Notes: a model not told the origin generated them from the sequence alone. A stretch of DNA of 64,000 nucleotides from Haloprofundus halobius (GCF_020097835.1 NZ_CP083666.1:2356001-2420000), one strand, 5' to 3'; counted from the stretch's first letter, positions 28,182 through 37,676 are shown. Numbers and translations are program-made.

Positions 28182-30199
28182 GCGACGGTCGTGGCCATGA
28201 TCGAGACGATCCCGATGCTGTTGCAGATGCTATTCTACAAGCGTCGGCAGTCAAATCCGACCGAGATGATTCCGTCGAGGCCTCTGTCGAGAGTGAGAAC
28301 GACGAACTTCGAGCTGCCAGCGGTACTGACAGCCAAGATGCTGACGAGGCAGTCCGACGTCGTTCGGAAATCAAGAGTTGCGACGGAAGCCCCTCAACCG
28401 AGGATGCTCGCGAGGAACGGGCGAAGCGTGACCGTGAATCACTACGTGAACCGATTCCGACGATTCGGCCATCCGTTCACGAACTCGGTGCCAAGCTCCT
28501 GTTTACAAGTGAAGACCACTCGCTCCTCGAGGACGGTACGAGCGACCTCTCTGACGAACAGTTGCTCGAACGCCACGACGAGGACGCTCTCGCCCCGTTC
28601 TGGGCGATGGTTAAGCAATGGGAGCCGACACTCCCCGAAGACATCGATCCGTTCGGTGCTATCGGCCACGCCTGGCGCGTTCTTCCCTACGAGGCAGAGG
28701 GCGGTACGAAGTGCTGGGAGTCCGGTCTCGCCGCCGACGGAGAGTCGTACGAGCGCTACTACGAGTACCAGGTCGGCCTCCGTGCACAGGATTCGGTCGG
28801 AGAACGGAAGGCCGTCTTCCAGTTCAAGATTAGCCGACCGCTCGCGCGGCACTACAAGAGCGGTGATCTCATCCAGTCGATGCCGAACGACCTTCCGTTC
28901 GGTCTGCGCGTGCAGGTCGACTCGTCGAACATCCACCCGGACGACGTGCTGACGCTGCTGCGCCGTCTCTTCGACGAGATGGGCATCAACTCCGAGTACA
29001 TCGCTGACGACCGGCTTCACCCGTGGTCGTCCTGCTACAACCTCGCGCTGTACGCTCGCGTCGACCGCACCTACGGAGAACGCTATCTCGCTCAGCGGAA
29101 TGGGCTCATCGACCGTCTCGCGAAGTTCGGGATGGGTCGCGGCCGCGGCGAGTACAAGTGGGACAACGAGGAGGTCGTCGGCAAGCGAAACGCCGTCGTC
29201 CTCGACGCCGACACGTGGGAGCAGCTCCTCCCCGGCGAGCAGATCGCGATGCTGCTCAAGTACTACCATCCGAAGCAGGTTCGCTCGGAGAGTACTACCG
29301 CCGACAAGGACGCACTCCGCGACCCCAAGGTCGAGGTGCAGCGGTCCAGCGAGTACGCAGACGAGTCTCTCCCGTGGCACTCTGACGAGGAGACGGACGT
29401 TTCGGATGCTATCTCGAAGATGGATACCGCGCTCGTGAACGCGTTCTCGTGGTCTGGAATGCCTACGCGAGCCGGTGCCGCGTACACGGCTGACGAGTAC
29501 TTCCAGGCTGAGGAGGATACTCGCGACATCGAGATAATCGATAGTCCGCTCGACGACATCGAGGAGTCCGAGCAGGACATCGCCTTCGAGAACTTCTCAC
29601 GCGGCGATGCGACGTCGGCCGAACGGATGGGCGTTGTCGCTCTCGCAGATGGTGGCGACGGTGTCCACGTCGACGAACTCGCTGAACGTGCCGGTATCTC
29701 TCCTCGCTCGATTCGGCGAATGGGCGACCGCTACACAGAGGTCCTCGAGATTGTCAACGGGCTCGTTTCGTTCAACAACGACGTCGTCCGCGAGCGCTTC
29801 GAGGAACTCTTGTCGACGTTCACCGACGCGACAGACTGGATTTCGCGACGTGCTCGCGACCTCGTCGACCGTGCTGAGCGTGGCGATCTCTCCGAGAGCG
29901 CTGTCGGTCGGTGGGCGCGTCAGCATCTCGGCTCGGTCTCGTCCTCCGCGGATGGCCAGCTCGTCGATCTCTCTGGACGGCCGGTCACCGAGCCGAAACT
30001 CAAGCGGATGCTCCGGCGCGGCTTCCGTGCTGCACGTGCTGACGGCGTCGAGGCCGCCCGACGGTTCGTCTTCGGCACGTCGTTCCGGTGGACTGCTCCC
30101 AGCGGCGAGACGGTCGAGAGGGAGAACGTGGTGATGACGAACGGCACGGGTCTCGTTCGGATCCTCGGTCGAAACCAGGTGGATCTGCCCGCGCCGTAG
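28178..30199 (+). CDS. Large probable replication protein (DUF7845-like)
   Basis: 673 aa, GTG start overlapping the upstream stop. A disordered acidic N-terminus (about 100 residues) leads to a globular core with LHPWSSCYNLALYARVDRTY and LIDRLAKFGMGRGRGEYKW. A winged-helix segment follows near residues 490-540 (DELAERAGISPRSIRRMGD). It resembles proteins of haloarchaeal proviruses and plasmids that I recall as DUF7845. Size, DNA-binding domain and position in the left operon suggest initiation or priming of replication; no Walker or polymerase motif was seen, so this is inference. Confidence 0.6.
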   Translation: MSDGRGHDRDDPDAVADAILQASAVKSDRDDSVEASVESENDELRAASGTDSQDADEAVRRRSEIKSCDGSPSTEDAREERAKRDRESLREPIPTIRPSVHELGAKLLFTSEDHSLLEDGTSDLSDEQLLERHDEDALAPFWAMVKQWEPTLPEDIDPFGAIGHAWRVLPYEAEGGTKCWESGLAADGESYERYYEYQVGLRAQDSVGERKAVFQFKISRPLARHYKSGDLIQSMPNDLPFGLRVQVDSSNIHPDDVLTLLRRLFDEMGINSEYIADDRLHPWSSCYNLALYARVDRTYGERYLAQRNGLIDRLAKFGMGRGRGEYKWDNEEVVGKRNAVVLDADTWEQLLPGEQIAMLLKYYHPKQVRSESTTADKDALRDPKVEVQRSSEYADESLPWHSDEETDVSDAISKMDTALVNAFSWSGMPTRAGAAYTADEYFQAEEDTRDIEIIDSPLDDIEESEQDIAFENFSRGDATSAERMGVVALADGGDGVHVDELAERAGISPRSIRRMGDRYTEVLEIVNGLVSFNNDVVRERFEELLSTFTDATDWISRRARDLVDRAERGDLSESAVGRWARQHLGSVSSSADGQLVDLSGRPVTEPKLKRMLRRGFRAARADGVEAARRFVFGTSFRWTAPSGETVERENVVMTNGTGLVRILGRNQVDLPAP

Positions 30200-30500
30200 A
30201 ACACTCCAAGTGAGTGGCAACACTACGTTCCCAGCTATTCTTTTATATACTGTTCCGCGCGCCAGCACCTATTTTGCCGCTATTCTCCGTCTTGTGTTTC
30301 GACTCCTTCCGTCAGATTCGAGTGATGATTGGTGAGTGCGACAGAGGCTGGCGGGGAGGGCCTTAGGCTGTGTCCCTAAGGGGACCCCCTTCGGGGGAAA
30401 AACTCCGCCTCCGCGTCGGCAAACGCTCCACTCGAAACACCCGAAACGTACCCCGCACCGCGCGCAAAAATTTTGACTTCAATCGAAAGCGGCCTTTGGG
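30200..30500. other. Intergenic region with tandem hairpins, between convergent operons
   Basis: No gene. CCTTAGG (30361-30367) pairs with CCTAAGG (30375-30381), and right after it CCCCC-TTC-GGGGG (30385-30397) is followed by AAAAA. A T-rich stretch (CTATTCTTTTATATAC) near 30235 probably ends the left operon. AAAAATTTT occurs at about 30466-30474. The region could be a double terminator or hold a replication origin. Confidence 0.55.
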
Positions 30501-30863
30501 CTACTTCGACCCGAGCGGATGGCGATCCTCGTAGCTGGGGAACGAGTAGATCGCCCAGTTGCACGCGAGAATCAGCAAGAGCCCGGCCTCATGAATCCCC
30601 AGTCCCTCGAGCGACGAGGCCGACGGAACACCGATAGTCGCGACCGCGACCAGGACGAGTCCTAGTCCGACGAGCATCGGTGCGAGGTGTGCGAGGTAGA
30701 CCGCCCAGAGCGGCGTCTCGTCGCGCCACGTGATTCGAACCTCCGCGTCACCACGCTGCAGATCCGTCTCGACGTTCGACGCCCATGGGAGCGCCACTAG
30801 CGCGTGCGTGAGTTCGTGCAGCGGGACCGCAGGTGTCAACAGATGCCAGAGAACTCCCGTCAT
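30501..30863 (-). CDS. Membrane zinc-metalloprotease-like protein with HELTH motif
   Basis: 120 aa, ATG 30863 in a 4-bp overlap with the upstream gene. PLHELTHALVALPW near residues 14-27 is an HExxH motif at the start of a membrane segment, as in site-2-protease-like and DUF3267-type membrane zincins. Two further membrane helices follow (PMLVGLGLVLVAVATIGV, AGLLLILACNWAIY). A late Asp/Asn ligand is not obvious. Last gene of the structural operon; a processing role for coat or surface proteins is a guess. Confidence 0.65.
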   Translation of the reverse strand: MTGVLWHLLTPAVPLHELTHALVALPWASNVETDLQRGDAEVRITWRDETPLWAVYLAHLAPMLVGLGLVLVAVATIGVPSASSLEGLGIHEAGLLLILACNWAIYSFPSYEDRHPLGSK

Positions 30864-31129
30864 CCAGCGACCTCCTGAGCGCTCTCTCCACGCGTCTCTG
30901 AAGACGGCCAGTAGTACCGCAGAACGTCGGCCATCAACGCAGCGCCGAGACAGGCGAGAGACAGGTCTACCGCGAGCCAATGGGCCTTCATGGCGAACGT
31001 GCTGTCGAGTCTCCAGACAGGAACGAGAATGATGCACAGCAGCGTCAGCAGTCGCCACGACCACGTCACCGCCGCCCGTTCTTTCAGGGAAGCGTCTTCC
31101 GGCGGGTCGAATAGACGTCTGACCTGCAT
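30860..31129 (-). CDS. Small two-helix membrane protein
   Basis: 89 aa. Two membrane helices (WRLLTLLCIILVPVW, LAVDLSLACLGAALMADVL) follow a charged N-terminus. It overlaps the HELTH gene by 4 bp and the upstream gene by one base. No family recognised. Confidence 0.65.
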   Translation of the reverse strand: MQVRRLFDPPEDASLKERAAVTWSWRLLTLLCIILVPVWRLDSTFAMKAHWLAVDLSLACLGAALMADVLRYYWPSSETRGESAQEVAG

Positions 31130-31416
31130 CAGCTAATCACCGCCTTGTAGAAGGTCATGAAGATGGCGAGAGCCAGCGACATGAACATCATCGTCCACGC
31201 GATGCCGACGAGTTGTCCGGGGAGCACCGTGAACGCCATGAACGCGATGAGCGCCATCACCGTCGACGGCAGGATGATGTCGCCGGTTCGCGCGTAGATC
31301 GGCACGATTACGATTGCGGTGACGAACATCCCGAACGTGAGTTCTCCGAGCAGTCCCGTTGCTTCGGCGAAGATGCACGGGTGGATGTCTCCGCTGAACC
31401 AGCAGTCGAGGCTCAT
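31129..31416 (-). CDS. Small membrane protein with N-terminal Cys pair
   Basis: 95 aa from ATG 31416, chosen because it overlaps the upstream stop by 3 bases, like its neighbours. The N-terminus CWFSGDIHPCIF may form a disulfide outside the cell; about three membrane helices follow (LTFGMFVTAIVIVPIY, VMALIAFMAFTVL, IAWTMMFMSLALAIFM). Unknown family. Confidence 0.65.
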   Translation of the reverse strand: MSLDCWFSGDIHPCIFAEATGLLGELTFGMFVTAIVIVPIYARTGDIILPSTVMALIAFMAFTVLPGQLVGIAWTMMFMSLALAIFMTFYKAVIS

Positions 31417-31781
31417 GAGATACGCATCCCCCGGATGATTTGCCAGACGCCGATGTAACTCACGAACTGAACCGGAGATGCCAGCGGGATTGCGAACCAC
31501 GCCGGGAAGCCGACGTTTATCAACGCGACCGGCAACGCGAGAGACCATTTCAGGCCATCGACGACTGCCTGCGCGCCTTCGACTGTCACCCCCAGATAGG
31601 ACCCCTGGTCGGAAACGCGGTCGGCGCTATAACTATCGACGTCCTCGTCGAGTCCGCGCGCGTCTTCCTCGAGACCGGTCGAGTGACCGACGCCCAGATC
31701 CTCGTTGAAGCCGGACATGCTCATCATCATCCCCGCGACCGCGAGCGAAATCGCCAGCAGCATCGGCACGGTGACCTTCAT
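31413..31781 (-). CDS. Membrane protein with signal-type N-terminus
   Basis: 122 aa from ATG 31781 (4-bp overlap with the surface-protein gene). A hydrophobic N-terminus (VPMLLAISLAVAGMMM) is followed by about 35 acidic, probably exposed residues and a hydrophobic C-terminal half (WSLALPVALINVGFPAW, VQFVSYIGVWQII). Tight coupling to the LamG gene suggests a partner that holds it in the membrane. Confidence 0.65.
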   Translation of the reverse strand: MKVTVPMLLAISLAVAGMMMSMSGFNEDLGVGHSTGLEEDARGLDEDVDSYSADRVSDQGSYLGVTVEGAQAVVDGLKWSLALPVALINVGFPAWFAIPLASPVQFVSYIGVWQIIRGMRIS

Positions 31782-34231
31782 GCTCGGGCACCTCCGAACT
31801 CGGAGACCTTGCCAAGCAACGCTATCGCGCCTGCGATGCCGATTGCGCTCATCGGGATGTCGACCCATCCGAGCCACGTCATCCCGGTAGCGATGGCGAC
31901 GATGACAATCGCGCCGGTTCGGGCTTCGGATGACGGGAACAGCGCTGCGACCAGCACGATCAACACGAGAGCACCGAGGCTCAGCCAACGCGAGTCGATT
32001 GGGAGGTCGAGGTTCTCGACGCCTCCCAACTGATTCGTGTTGCCGATCTCCTCGCCGTTCCTCGTCGCGGACCACTTGACAACCCACTGCTTGTCCGCAT
32101 CGCTCTCCGAGAGCTGCTCCTCATGCAGGTAGCTCCCGAGTTCGTTCTCGCTGTCGCTGAACAAGACGTTCGACTCGTTCCCGCGCTCGTGCACGGTCAC
32201 CTCGAAGTTCGACGTCTCGTTCTGCTGGTCTTCGTAGTGGAGTTTGATTACGTCCTCCTCGGTGATGAACGCCTCCCAGCGGAACTGGTCTCCTTCCGGC
32301 GCTCGCCACTCGATGCGGCCGACTTCGAGCTGACGAGTGCCTTCGCTGGTCGCGAGGTACGAACCCAACTGGCGCGTATCACCATCCGAGTTCTGAACGC
32401 TCAAGCGGTAGCGCGCATCTCGTTGGAGGTAAACGGGGAAGAACTGCGACGCACCCACGTAGTCTCCAGCGATGACAACCCACTCGGCGGAGTCGTTGAT
32501 CGAGACGGCCTTCTCGATGTAGATCCTCGACGAGTCGGCCGGGAACTGTCCAGTCTGGTCGGCGACGCTGAACTCGTTCAGTACCGCGCTCTCGTTCTCG
32601 TCGAGGAGGAACACACGCTGCTGGTCGAACAGCGAATCAATGATGATCCGCCGCTGGTAGTAGCCATCCGCGTTCGCAACGACGACTAACTCCTCGTCTA
32701 CCGGAAGTCCGGCCATGTCGATTTTACCGTCCGTCGTCGTCCGCTCGACGACCGTGTCATCACCGTAGAAGCGGAGTGTAACCGTTGCATCCCCTGAGAT
32801 GAGTTCTTCTGGTGCGGTTTCGTTGCGGATCTCTAACTCCTCCGGCGTCCCGAAAGAGAAAGAACTACTCTGAAGGCTGTTGCCGTACGAATCCTCGACG
32901 GTGACATACCACTCATTCTCACCGGCAGTCAGTCCGTCCCACGTGGTGCTCGCGCTGCCGTTCGCGCTGAGCGTATCCGTGCCGATTACCGAGTCATCAG
33001 AAGCATCATGGAAATCAACCGTGACCTCGTCTCCCTGTGATGTCGCGAAGTCTGGATCAGAGACGCTAATCGAGAGTTCGCCGTCACCACTCGTGGTTTC
33101 GTTCGGCGATGCTGACGACTCGTCGATGATTGGATCGGTCGTTTGCGCCGATACCGAGTCGGAGTGAATTCTAGCGACGTGATCCGAGTCGGTCGTCTCC
33201 ATATCGACGGCCACGCGGACATCGTCTCCTTCGAACTCTGACCACGTCGACGTAAGCTCTTGTGGCGATGAGACGTTCGTCTCGTTGAGCGTTGTCCAGG
33301 TATCACCCCCGTCGGTTGATCCTTGCCACGTAACCTGCGCTGTCGCGTTATTGAGCGAGAGGTTAACCGATCCCGAGACCGACCGATCAACATCGTGAAC
33401 GTTGCTGTATGAACTATCTTCAGACGTCGTCCGGAGCTTCCCGGATGGCTCTGCGTATAAGTCTTCGACATCTCCATCTGACAAAGCGGACTCATAAACG
33501 CGGACTTCGTCGATTGTTCCGTTTATCTCTTGACTCGGTCCGCCATTGTATGATCTCGATGCCAACCGGAAGACGTCAGAGTTGGTCTCAGACTCCGAAT
33601 ATTGGAACGAATCAACCTCCGTCCCGTTGATGAACAGCGTTGATGTTGAGCCGTCGGCAACGAGCGTGATGTGCTGCCAGACACCGGTTTTCGCATCTTC
33701 GTCGGTGGTTGCTGTGCTATCCCCATTTGCATGACGCCAGTTGCCGTTATTTATATCAACGTAAAACCGGGCGTCGCCAGCGTCATGGACACCGAGACCG
33801 CCACTCTGGTCATCCTCAACCTTAACCCAGAACGAGAGAGTTCGCTCAGTCGATTGTGGAACGTACCCCGTGGAAAGGTCTTGAGATCCATCGACGCTGA
33901 GCGCGGATCCAGAGATACCAGACACCCAATCTGAATCGTCAATATCGACGTCGTTTGTCTGGACACGGTCCTGGGCACCATCTCCGTTGCCTTCGTCGAG
34001 AGACCATCGGCCAGCGATGCTCTGATCAGAGACGCCTGGTGCAACGTATGCGCTTTCGCCCGTACGCTCAACTTCAGCGTTGGTGAGACTACCTTCGTTG
34101 AACTCCGATGCCGTCGAGTGCTCGGAGACGATCGCGACGTTCGCGGCCGCCACCGGCTGAGCGCTCAACGAGAGCAGCGCCATCGCGACCGCGGCGACAA
34201 CGAGCCACCGACCACGGAGATCGACGCGCAT
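31778..34231 (-). CDS. LamG-domain surface (adhesin/spike) protein
   Basis: 817 aa from ATG 34231. Signal peptide (residues 1-29, WLVVAAVAMALLSLSAQPVAA), a LamG/concanavalin-like domain at about 70-250 (WSLDEGNGDG, TLSFWVKVEDD, GVWQHITLVADG, IDEVRVYESALSDGDVEDLY), then several beta-sandwich regions with many N-x-S/T sites and, at the end, three hydrophobic segments (from about 740: WLSLGALVLIVLVAALF, TGAIVIVAIATGMTWL, AIGIAGAIALL). This fits a glycosylated receptor-binding protein anchored in an envelope. The first third is less GC-rich than its surroundings. Confidence 0.82.
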   Translation of the reverse strand: MRVDLRGRWLVVAAVAMALLSLSAQPVAAANVAIVSEHSTASEFNEGSLTNAEVERTGESAYVAPGVSDQSIAGRWSLDEGNGDGAQDRVQTNDVDIDDSDWVSGISGSALSVDGSQDLSTGYVPQSTERTLSFWVKVEDDQSGGLGVHDAGDARFYVDINNGNWRHANGDSTATTDEDAKTGVWQHITLVADGSTSTLFINGTEVDSFQYSESETNSDVFRLASRSYNGGPSQEINGTIDEVRVYESALSDGDVEDLYAEPSGKLRTTSEDSSYSNVHDVDRSVSGSVNLSLNNATAQVTWQGSTDGGDTWTTLNETNVSSPQELTSTWSEFEGDDVRVAVDMETTDSDHVARIHSDSVSAQTTDPIIDESSASPNETTSGDGELSISVSDPDFATSQGDEVTVDFHDASDDSVIGTDTLSANGSASTTWDGLTAGENEWYVTVEDSYGNSLQSSSFSFGTPEELEIRNETAPEELISGDATVTLRFYGDDTVVERTTTDGKIDMAGLPVDEELVVVANADGYYQRRIIIDSLFDQQRVFLLDENESAVLNEFSVADQTGQFPADSSRIYIEKAVSINDSAEWVVIAGDYVGASQFFPVYLQRDARYRLSVQNSDGDTRQLGSYLATSEGTRQLEVGRIEWRAPEGDQFRWEAFITEEDVIKLHYEDQQNETSNFEVTVHERGNESNVLFSDSENELGSYLHEEQLSESDADKQWVVKWSATRNGEEIGNTNQLGGVENLDLPIDSRWLSLGALVLIVLVAALFPSSEARTGAIVIVAIATGMTWLGWVDIPMSAIGIAGAIALLGKVSEFGGARA

Positions 34232-34503
34232 CAGTACCGACCTCCCATGACCTGGCGCTCGCGCTCCGTCTGGATCGAGCCAATCGCTTGGTAGATGAGC
34301 AGGTCCAGGAAGAAGATCGGGACGATGAGCGTGTACGCCACTAACTCGAACCGTTCCAGCGGCTCCAGTACCCACGTGTCCTGCACGTACGAGAGACTGT
34401 ACGCCACCTCGAACACCTCAGCGCCGGCCGTGTTGAGGAACACGATGAGGCCGATGACCTGCACGACGCCGATGCCGACGAACAGCGTTCGGAGCCAGCT
34501 CAT
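34231..34503 (-). CDS. Small two-helix membrane protein
   Basis: 90 aa, ATG 34503. Helices LFVGIGVVQVIGLIVFL and LVAYTLIVPIFFLDLLIY with a polar, probably external loop between. It overlaps the surface-protein start by one base and the upstream gene by 4. Unknown family; candidate envelope component. Confidence 0.65.
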   Translation of the reverse strand: MSWLRTLFVGIGVVQVIGLIVFLNTAGAEVFEVAYSLSYVQDTWVLEPLERFELVAYTLIVPIFFLDLLIYQAIGSIQTERERQVMGGRY

Positions 34504-34754
34504 ACGCCTCTCCTCGACGCGGTGACGCCACGGCTCAACGCCTCGATGAACAGGCCGATCATGACCACGCCGATGAACCACGTCATCGCGTCCGTGCCGT
34601 ATCCGCAGTTCGTGGCCCCGTCGACCACCGTCGGTGCCGCGTCGCCGCAGCCTATCGACATCATCGGGTCGACGACCGTTTCCATCACGTCGTGCAGCAG
34701 CGCCGCCAGCACGAACGTCAGCGTGATTTTCAGGTAGGTGCCGAACGTCGCCAT
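34500..34754 (-). CDS. Small membrane protein with external Cys-containing loop
   Basis: 84 aa. An N-terminal helix (TYLKITLTFVLAALLHDV), a loop with two Cys (GCGDAAP...NCGYG) and a C-terminal helix (WFIGVVMIGLFIEAL). The Cys pair could form a disulfide. It begins directly after the stop codon of the 973-aa gene. Unknown family. Confidence 0.65.
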   Translation of the reverse strand: MATFGTYLKITLTFVLAALLHDVMETVVDPMMSIGCGDAAPTVVDGATNCGYGTDAMTWFIGVVMIGLFIEALSRGVTASRRGV

Positions 34755-37676
34755 CTACCTCCGCCCTCCGAACTCACGCTCGATGAGGTCTTCCGCCGAT
34801 GCGATTCCCGTCTCCCACTCCTTCTCCCACGCGGAGAAGTCCGGCATCGACGGCTCCTGCGGGTCCTCGAACTGACCGGGCGTCTCCCGCTCCCACTCGT
34901 ACTCCGTGTTGGTCCTCGTCTCGATTTCCCACTCGCTCTCGTACTCGGTTTCTCGCTCCAGCTCCGGTGGACGGTACTCCGTCTCGTAGTCCGTCGCCAT
35001 CCGCGAGTCCGTCGTCCAGTCCGTCCCGTACGCCGTGTCGAGGTCAGTATCGAGTTCGGTATCTACCCTCGTGTCGGTCATCATCTCCGTCTCCGTGCCG
35101 AGGCGGCCCATGTCGGCCTCGAACTCCGCGAGACCGTCGTCGCTGTAGTCCGCCACCGAGTACTCCATCGACGCTGCCGCTTGGCCGATCTCCGGCATCT
35201 CGACCTCCATTCCCGGACGCCGGTAGTCCGGTCGCAGCGACGGTTGAACGGCCTCCGTCTGTGCCTCCAACTCGTAGCGCTGCGCCGACGTCCAGTCGAC
35301 CTCCGGTTCGTCGTACCGAAACGCCTCACGTGCGCGACGACCTCGACTGCGACCGCGTCGAGTGCTGCGCTCGAACGCCTGTTGACGGAGCCAGCGCTGC
35401 TCCGCGAGCGTGTCCGCGTCCACGGTGAACTCGTCGGCACGACCACCGAACGCGGACTGCGTGTCCACGCTTCGGGCCTGCTCGACGTCACCCAGTTGCT
35501 CCTGGCGGACTGCCTGCTCCTGTGTGGCGAAGCGGTCGAGTTCGTACTGCGTCTGGTCGAGTTGCTGCTCTGCTTCCCACTCGGAGCCGCGAGTGGACTG
35601 CCACTCCGAGTCGATCTGGACCGACGGCTGGTCCGGGTCAGATGTCTCGGTGCGTCGAGTCCGTCCCGCGCCCAGCTGCGCACGCTCGTCGCCCATGAAC
35701 TGGCGCACCCGGCGCGATTCACGTCGCGCCCAGTTGTCCATCACGTCGTACCGCGTTCGACGGATGGCGCGAGAGAGCCTCGACGTCGCCGCTTGCCCGC
35801 CCCGAATGGCAATTTCCTCCGGGTCGATGCGGTTGTTCGGCAGTCTCGATAGTGCGCGACGACCCCTCCTCGTACTGCCGACAGTTCGAGTGGCGACATC
35901 GCCGATGATCTCCTCGCCAGGTTGAATCGCGTAGCGGCTCACGCGTCCCGCGCGTCCGCTCACTCGTGCAGCACCGCCCATCACACCGACGCTGCCGACG
36001 AGCGACCCTGCACCCATGCCGAGAGAGCGAGACGGGTTTTCGGCGAACTCCTCTCTCGCAGACCCGATAGCCACCTCTCCTGCTTGGGCACTATCTTCGA
36101 GGAACTCTCGTCCATCGCCTCTCGCCGTTTGATCAATTCCGTACCCGATGTACTCCCCGGCCTCCTTCAGACCGACAGCGACGTTGGGCACGTTCACGAT
36201 TTCGCCGGCACCTCGGAGACCGCCCTCGACGAACTCCTCTTGCTGGTCGACGCCCTCGTCGAGGATGCTTTCGACGTCGCCCATGCCGCGGTCTCCCGCT
36301 GCGTCGGCCGCCGCCTCTTGTCTCTGCAGACCCGCGAACGGTCCGACCGTCTCGAATAACGGGTCGGTGGTGTCCGCGGCCCGGTTCAGGTCTTGCTCGG
36401 TGACGCCGATTGTGTCGGCGATTCCGCCGACTGCGTCGTATCGAGAGACGCTCGAGGCTGCCACTCCGACGGGATTGCCTCGCGAGTCGACGATGTCCTC
36501 CGCGGTGTTGCCGACGAAGTCCGAGTAGGCGTCCCCGGCATCGCCGAGCACGTTCTCGACGCGCCGACCGCCGACGGCCGGTACCGCGTCGGGGATGCGG
36601 ACGGACCAGTCTCCGAACTCCTCTTGGGGCGCTTGCCGGTCCTGCGCGAACCGACCGGAGACTCCCGGCAGGTTCGCTCTCCCCGTCGGGTTGCCGATGT
36701 CCAACGTCTGCGGGTCGTCTTGGTCTCGGTCCTGCGCGAACTGTCCGCTCACGCCCGGAATGTTGTTGAGCGAGTCGAGGCGCGCCTCGTTTCGCTCGTT
36801 CATTCGGTCTTGGGCGTCGTCGAGGAACACGTCGGCCGCCTCCTGGTCGAACGCATACTGCTGGCGAACCGTCTCGCCGTCGCCCGTCTCGACAGTAACG
36901 ACGAACCCGTCGTCGGTCCGCTCCTCGATGGAGTATCCTTGCGCGTCCTCGAACTGTTCGTTGACCGTCTGCTCGACAGTATCGAGTTGCGCCTCGGTCT
37001 CGAAAACGTCGCGACCGGAGTCGGTGAGTCGAACCGTCACGCGTCCGCTGTCCTTGACCACGAACTGGTAGTCCTCGCGGTCCAGATACGGGTACTCTGC
37101 CTCGATGGCACGTTCCCGGCGGTCTATCTGCGCCTCGACGAGGTTGTTGTCCGCGCTGACGTCGCCCTGGACGACGACGCGTTCGGGGTCGTCGTCCTGG
37201 TCGGTCTCCTCCGGCGGCCGGTCACTCGGGCTATCCCGATCTCGGCCGGGAGTCGTTCCCCCGGTCTGATCCGGAGTCTGTCCGGACGGGCTCTCCGGTC
37301 GCGGGTCGTTTCGGTCGCGGATGGTGTCACGATTCGGATCGCCTCCGCCGGAACCACCGCCACCGTTGTCGTTGCTGCCGTCGTCACGGTTCCGGTCGTA
37401 CTCCTCGGGCGGTTCCGGTCTCGGTTCGTTCCGGTCGCGCGTCGAATCGCCACCGGAGCCACCGCCACCACCGCCTCCGCCGGAGCCACCGCCGCCACCG
37501 CTTCCGCCGGAGCCACCGCCATCGCTGCTGCCGTCGTCTTGGTTCCGGTCGTACTCCTCGGGCGGTTCCGGTCTCGGTTCGTCCCGGTCACGCGTCGAAT
37601 CGCCACCGGAGCCACCGCCACCACCGCTTCCGCCGGAGCCACCGCCGCCACCACCCGATTCCCAGTTGGCAGGCAT
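34755..37676 (-). CDS. 973-aa Gly/Ser-linker protein with repeats
   Basis: Start ATG 37676 chosen by overlap with the upstream stop. Residues 6-150 are two near-identical Gly/Ser linkers, each followed by RDRxEPRPEPPEEYDRN. A folded part follows (QIDRRERAIEAEYPYLDRED). Near residues 340-395 the phrase PGVSGQFAQDRD recurs as PGVSGRFAQDRQ. A weakly hydrophobic Gly/Ala patch is near 610-640. The last 200 residues are Tyr/Glu/Thr-rich with short TELDTDLDT-like repeats. No family recognised. Large, repetitive and within the structural operon, so likely a structural or scaffold protein. Confidence 0.72.
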   Translation of the reverse strand: MPANWESGGGGGGSGGSGGGGGSGGDSTRDRDEPRPEPPEEYDRNQDDGSSDGGGSGGSGGGGGSGGGGGGGGSGGDSTRDRNEPRPEPPEEYDRNRDDGSNDNGGGGSGGGDPNRDTIRDRNDPRPESPSGQTPDQTGGTTPGRDRDSPSDRPPEETDQDDDPERVVVQGDVSADNNLVEAQIDRRERAIEAEYPYLDREDYQFVVKDSGRVTVRLTDSGRDVFETEAQLDTVEQTVNEQFEDAQGYSIEERTDDGFVVTVETGDGETVRQQYAFDQEAADVFLDDAQDRMNERNEARLDSLNNIPGVSGQFAQDRDQDDPQTLDIGNPTGRANLPGVSGRFAQDRQAPQEEFGDWSVRIPDAVPAVGGRRVENVLGDAGDAYSDFVGNTAEDIVDSRGNPVGVAASSVSRYDAVGGIADTIGVTEQDLNRAADTTDPLFETVGPFAGLQRQEAAADAAGDRGMGDVESILDEGVDQQEEFVEGGLRGAGEIVNVPNVAVGLKEAGEYIGYGIDQTARGDGREFLEDSAQAGEVAIGSAREEFAENPSRSLGMGAGSLVGSVGVMGGAARVSGRAGRVSRYAIQPGEEIIGDVATRTVGSTRRGRRALSRLPNNRIDPEEIAIRGGQAATSRLSRAIRRTRYDVMDNWARRESRRVRQFMGDERAQLGAGRTRRTETSDPDQPSVQIDSEWQSTRGSEWEAEQQLDQTQYELDRFATQEQAVRQEQLGDVEQARSVDTQSAFGGRADEFTVDADTLAEQRWLRQQAFERSTRRGRSRGRRAREAFRYDEPEVDWTSAQRYELEAQTEAVQPSLRPDYRRPGMEVEMPEIGQAAASMEYSVADYSDDGLAEFEADMGRLGTETEMMTDTRVDTELDTDLDTAYGTDWTTDSRMATDYETEYRPPELERETEYESEWEIETRTNTEYEWERETPGQFEDPQEPSMPDFSAWEKEWETGIASAEDLIEREFGGRR

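Noticed and set aside
31440-32033. 197-aa plus-strand ORF in the structural region
   Set aside because: Antisense to well-formed membrane-protein genes that are coupled by overlaps; no motif of its own.
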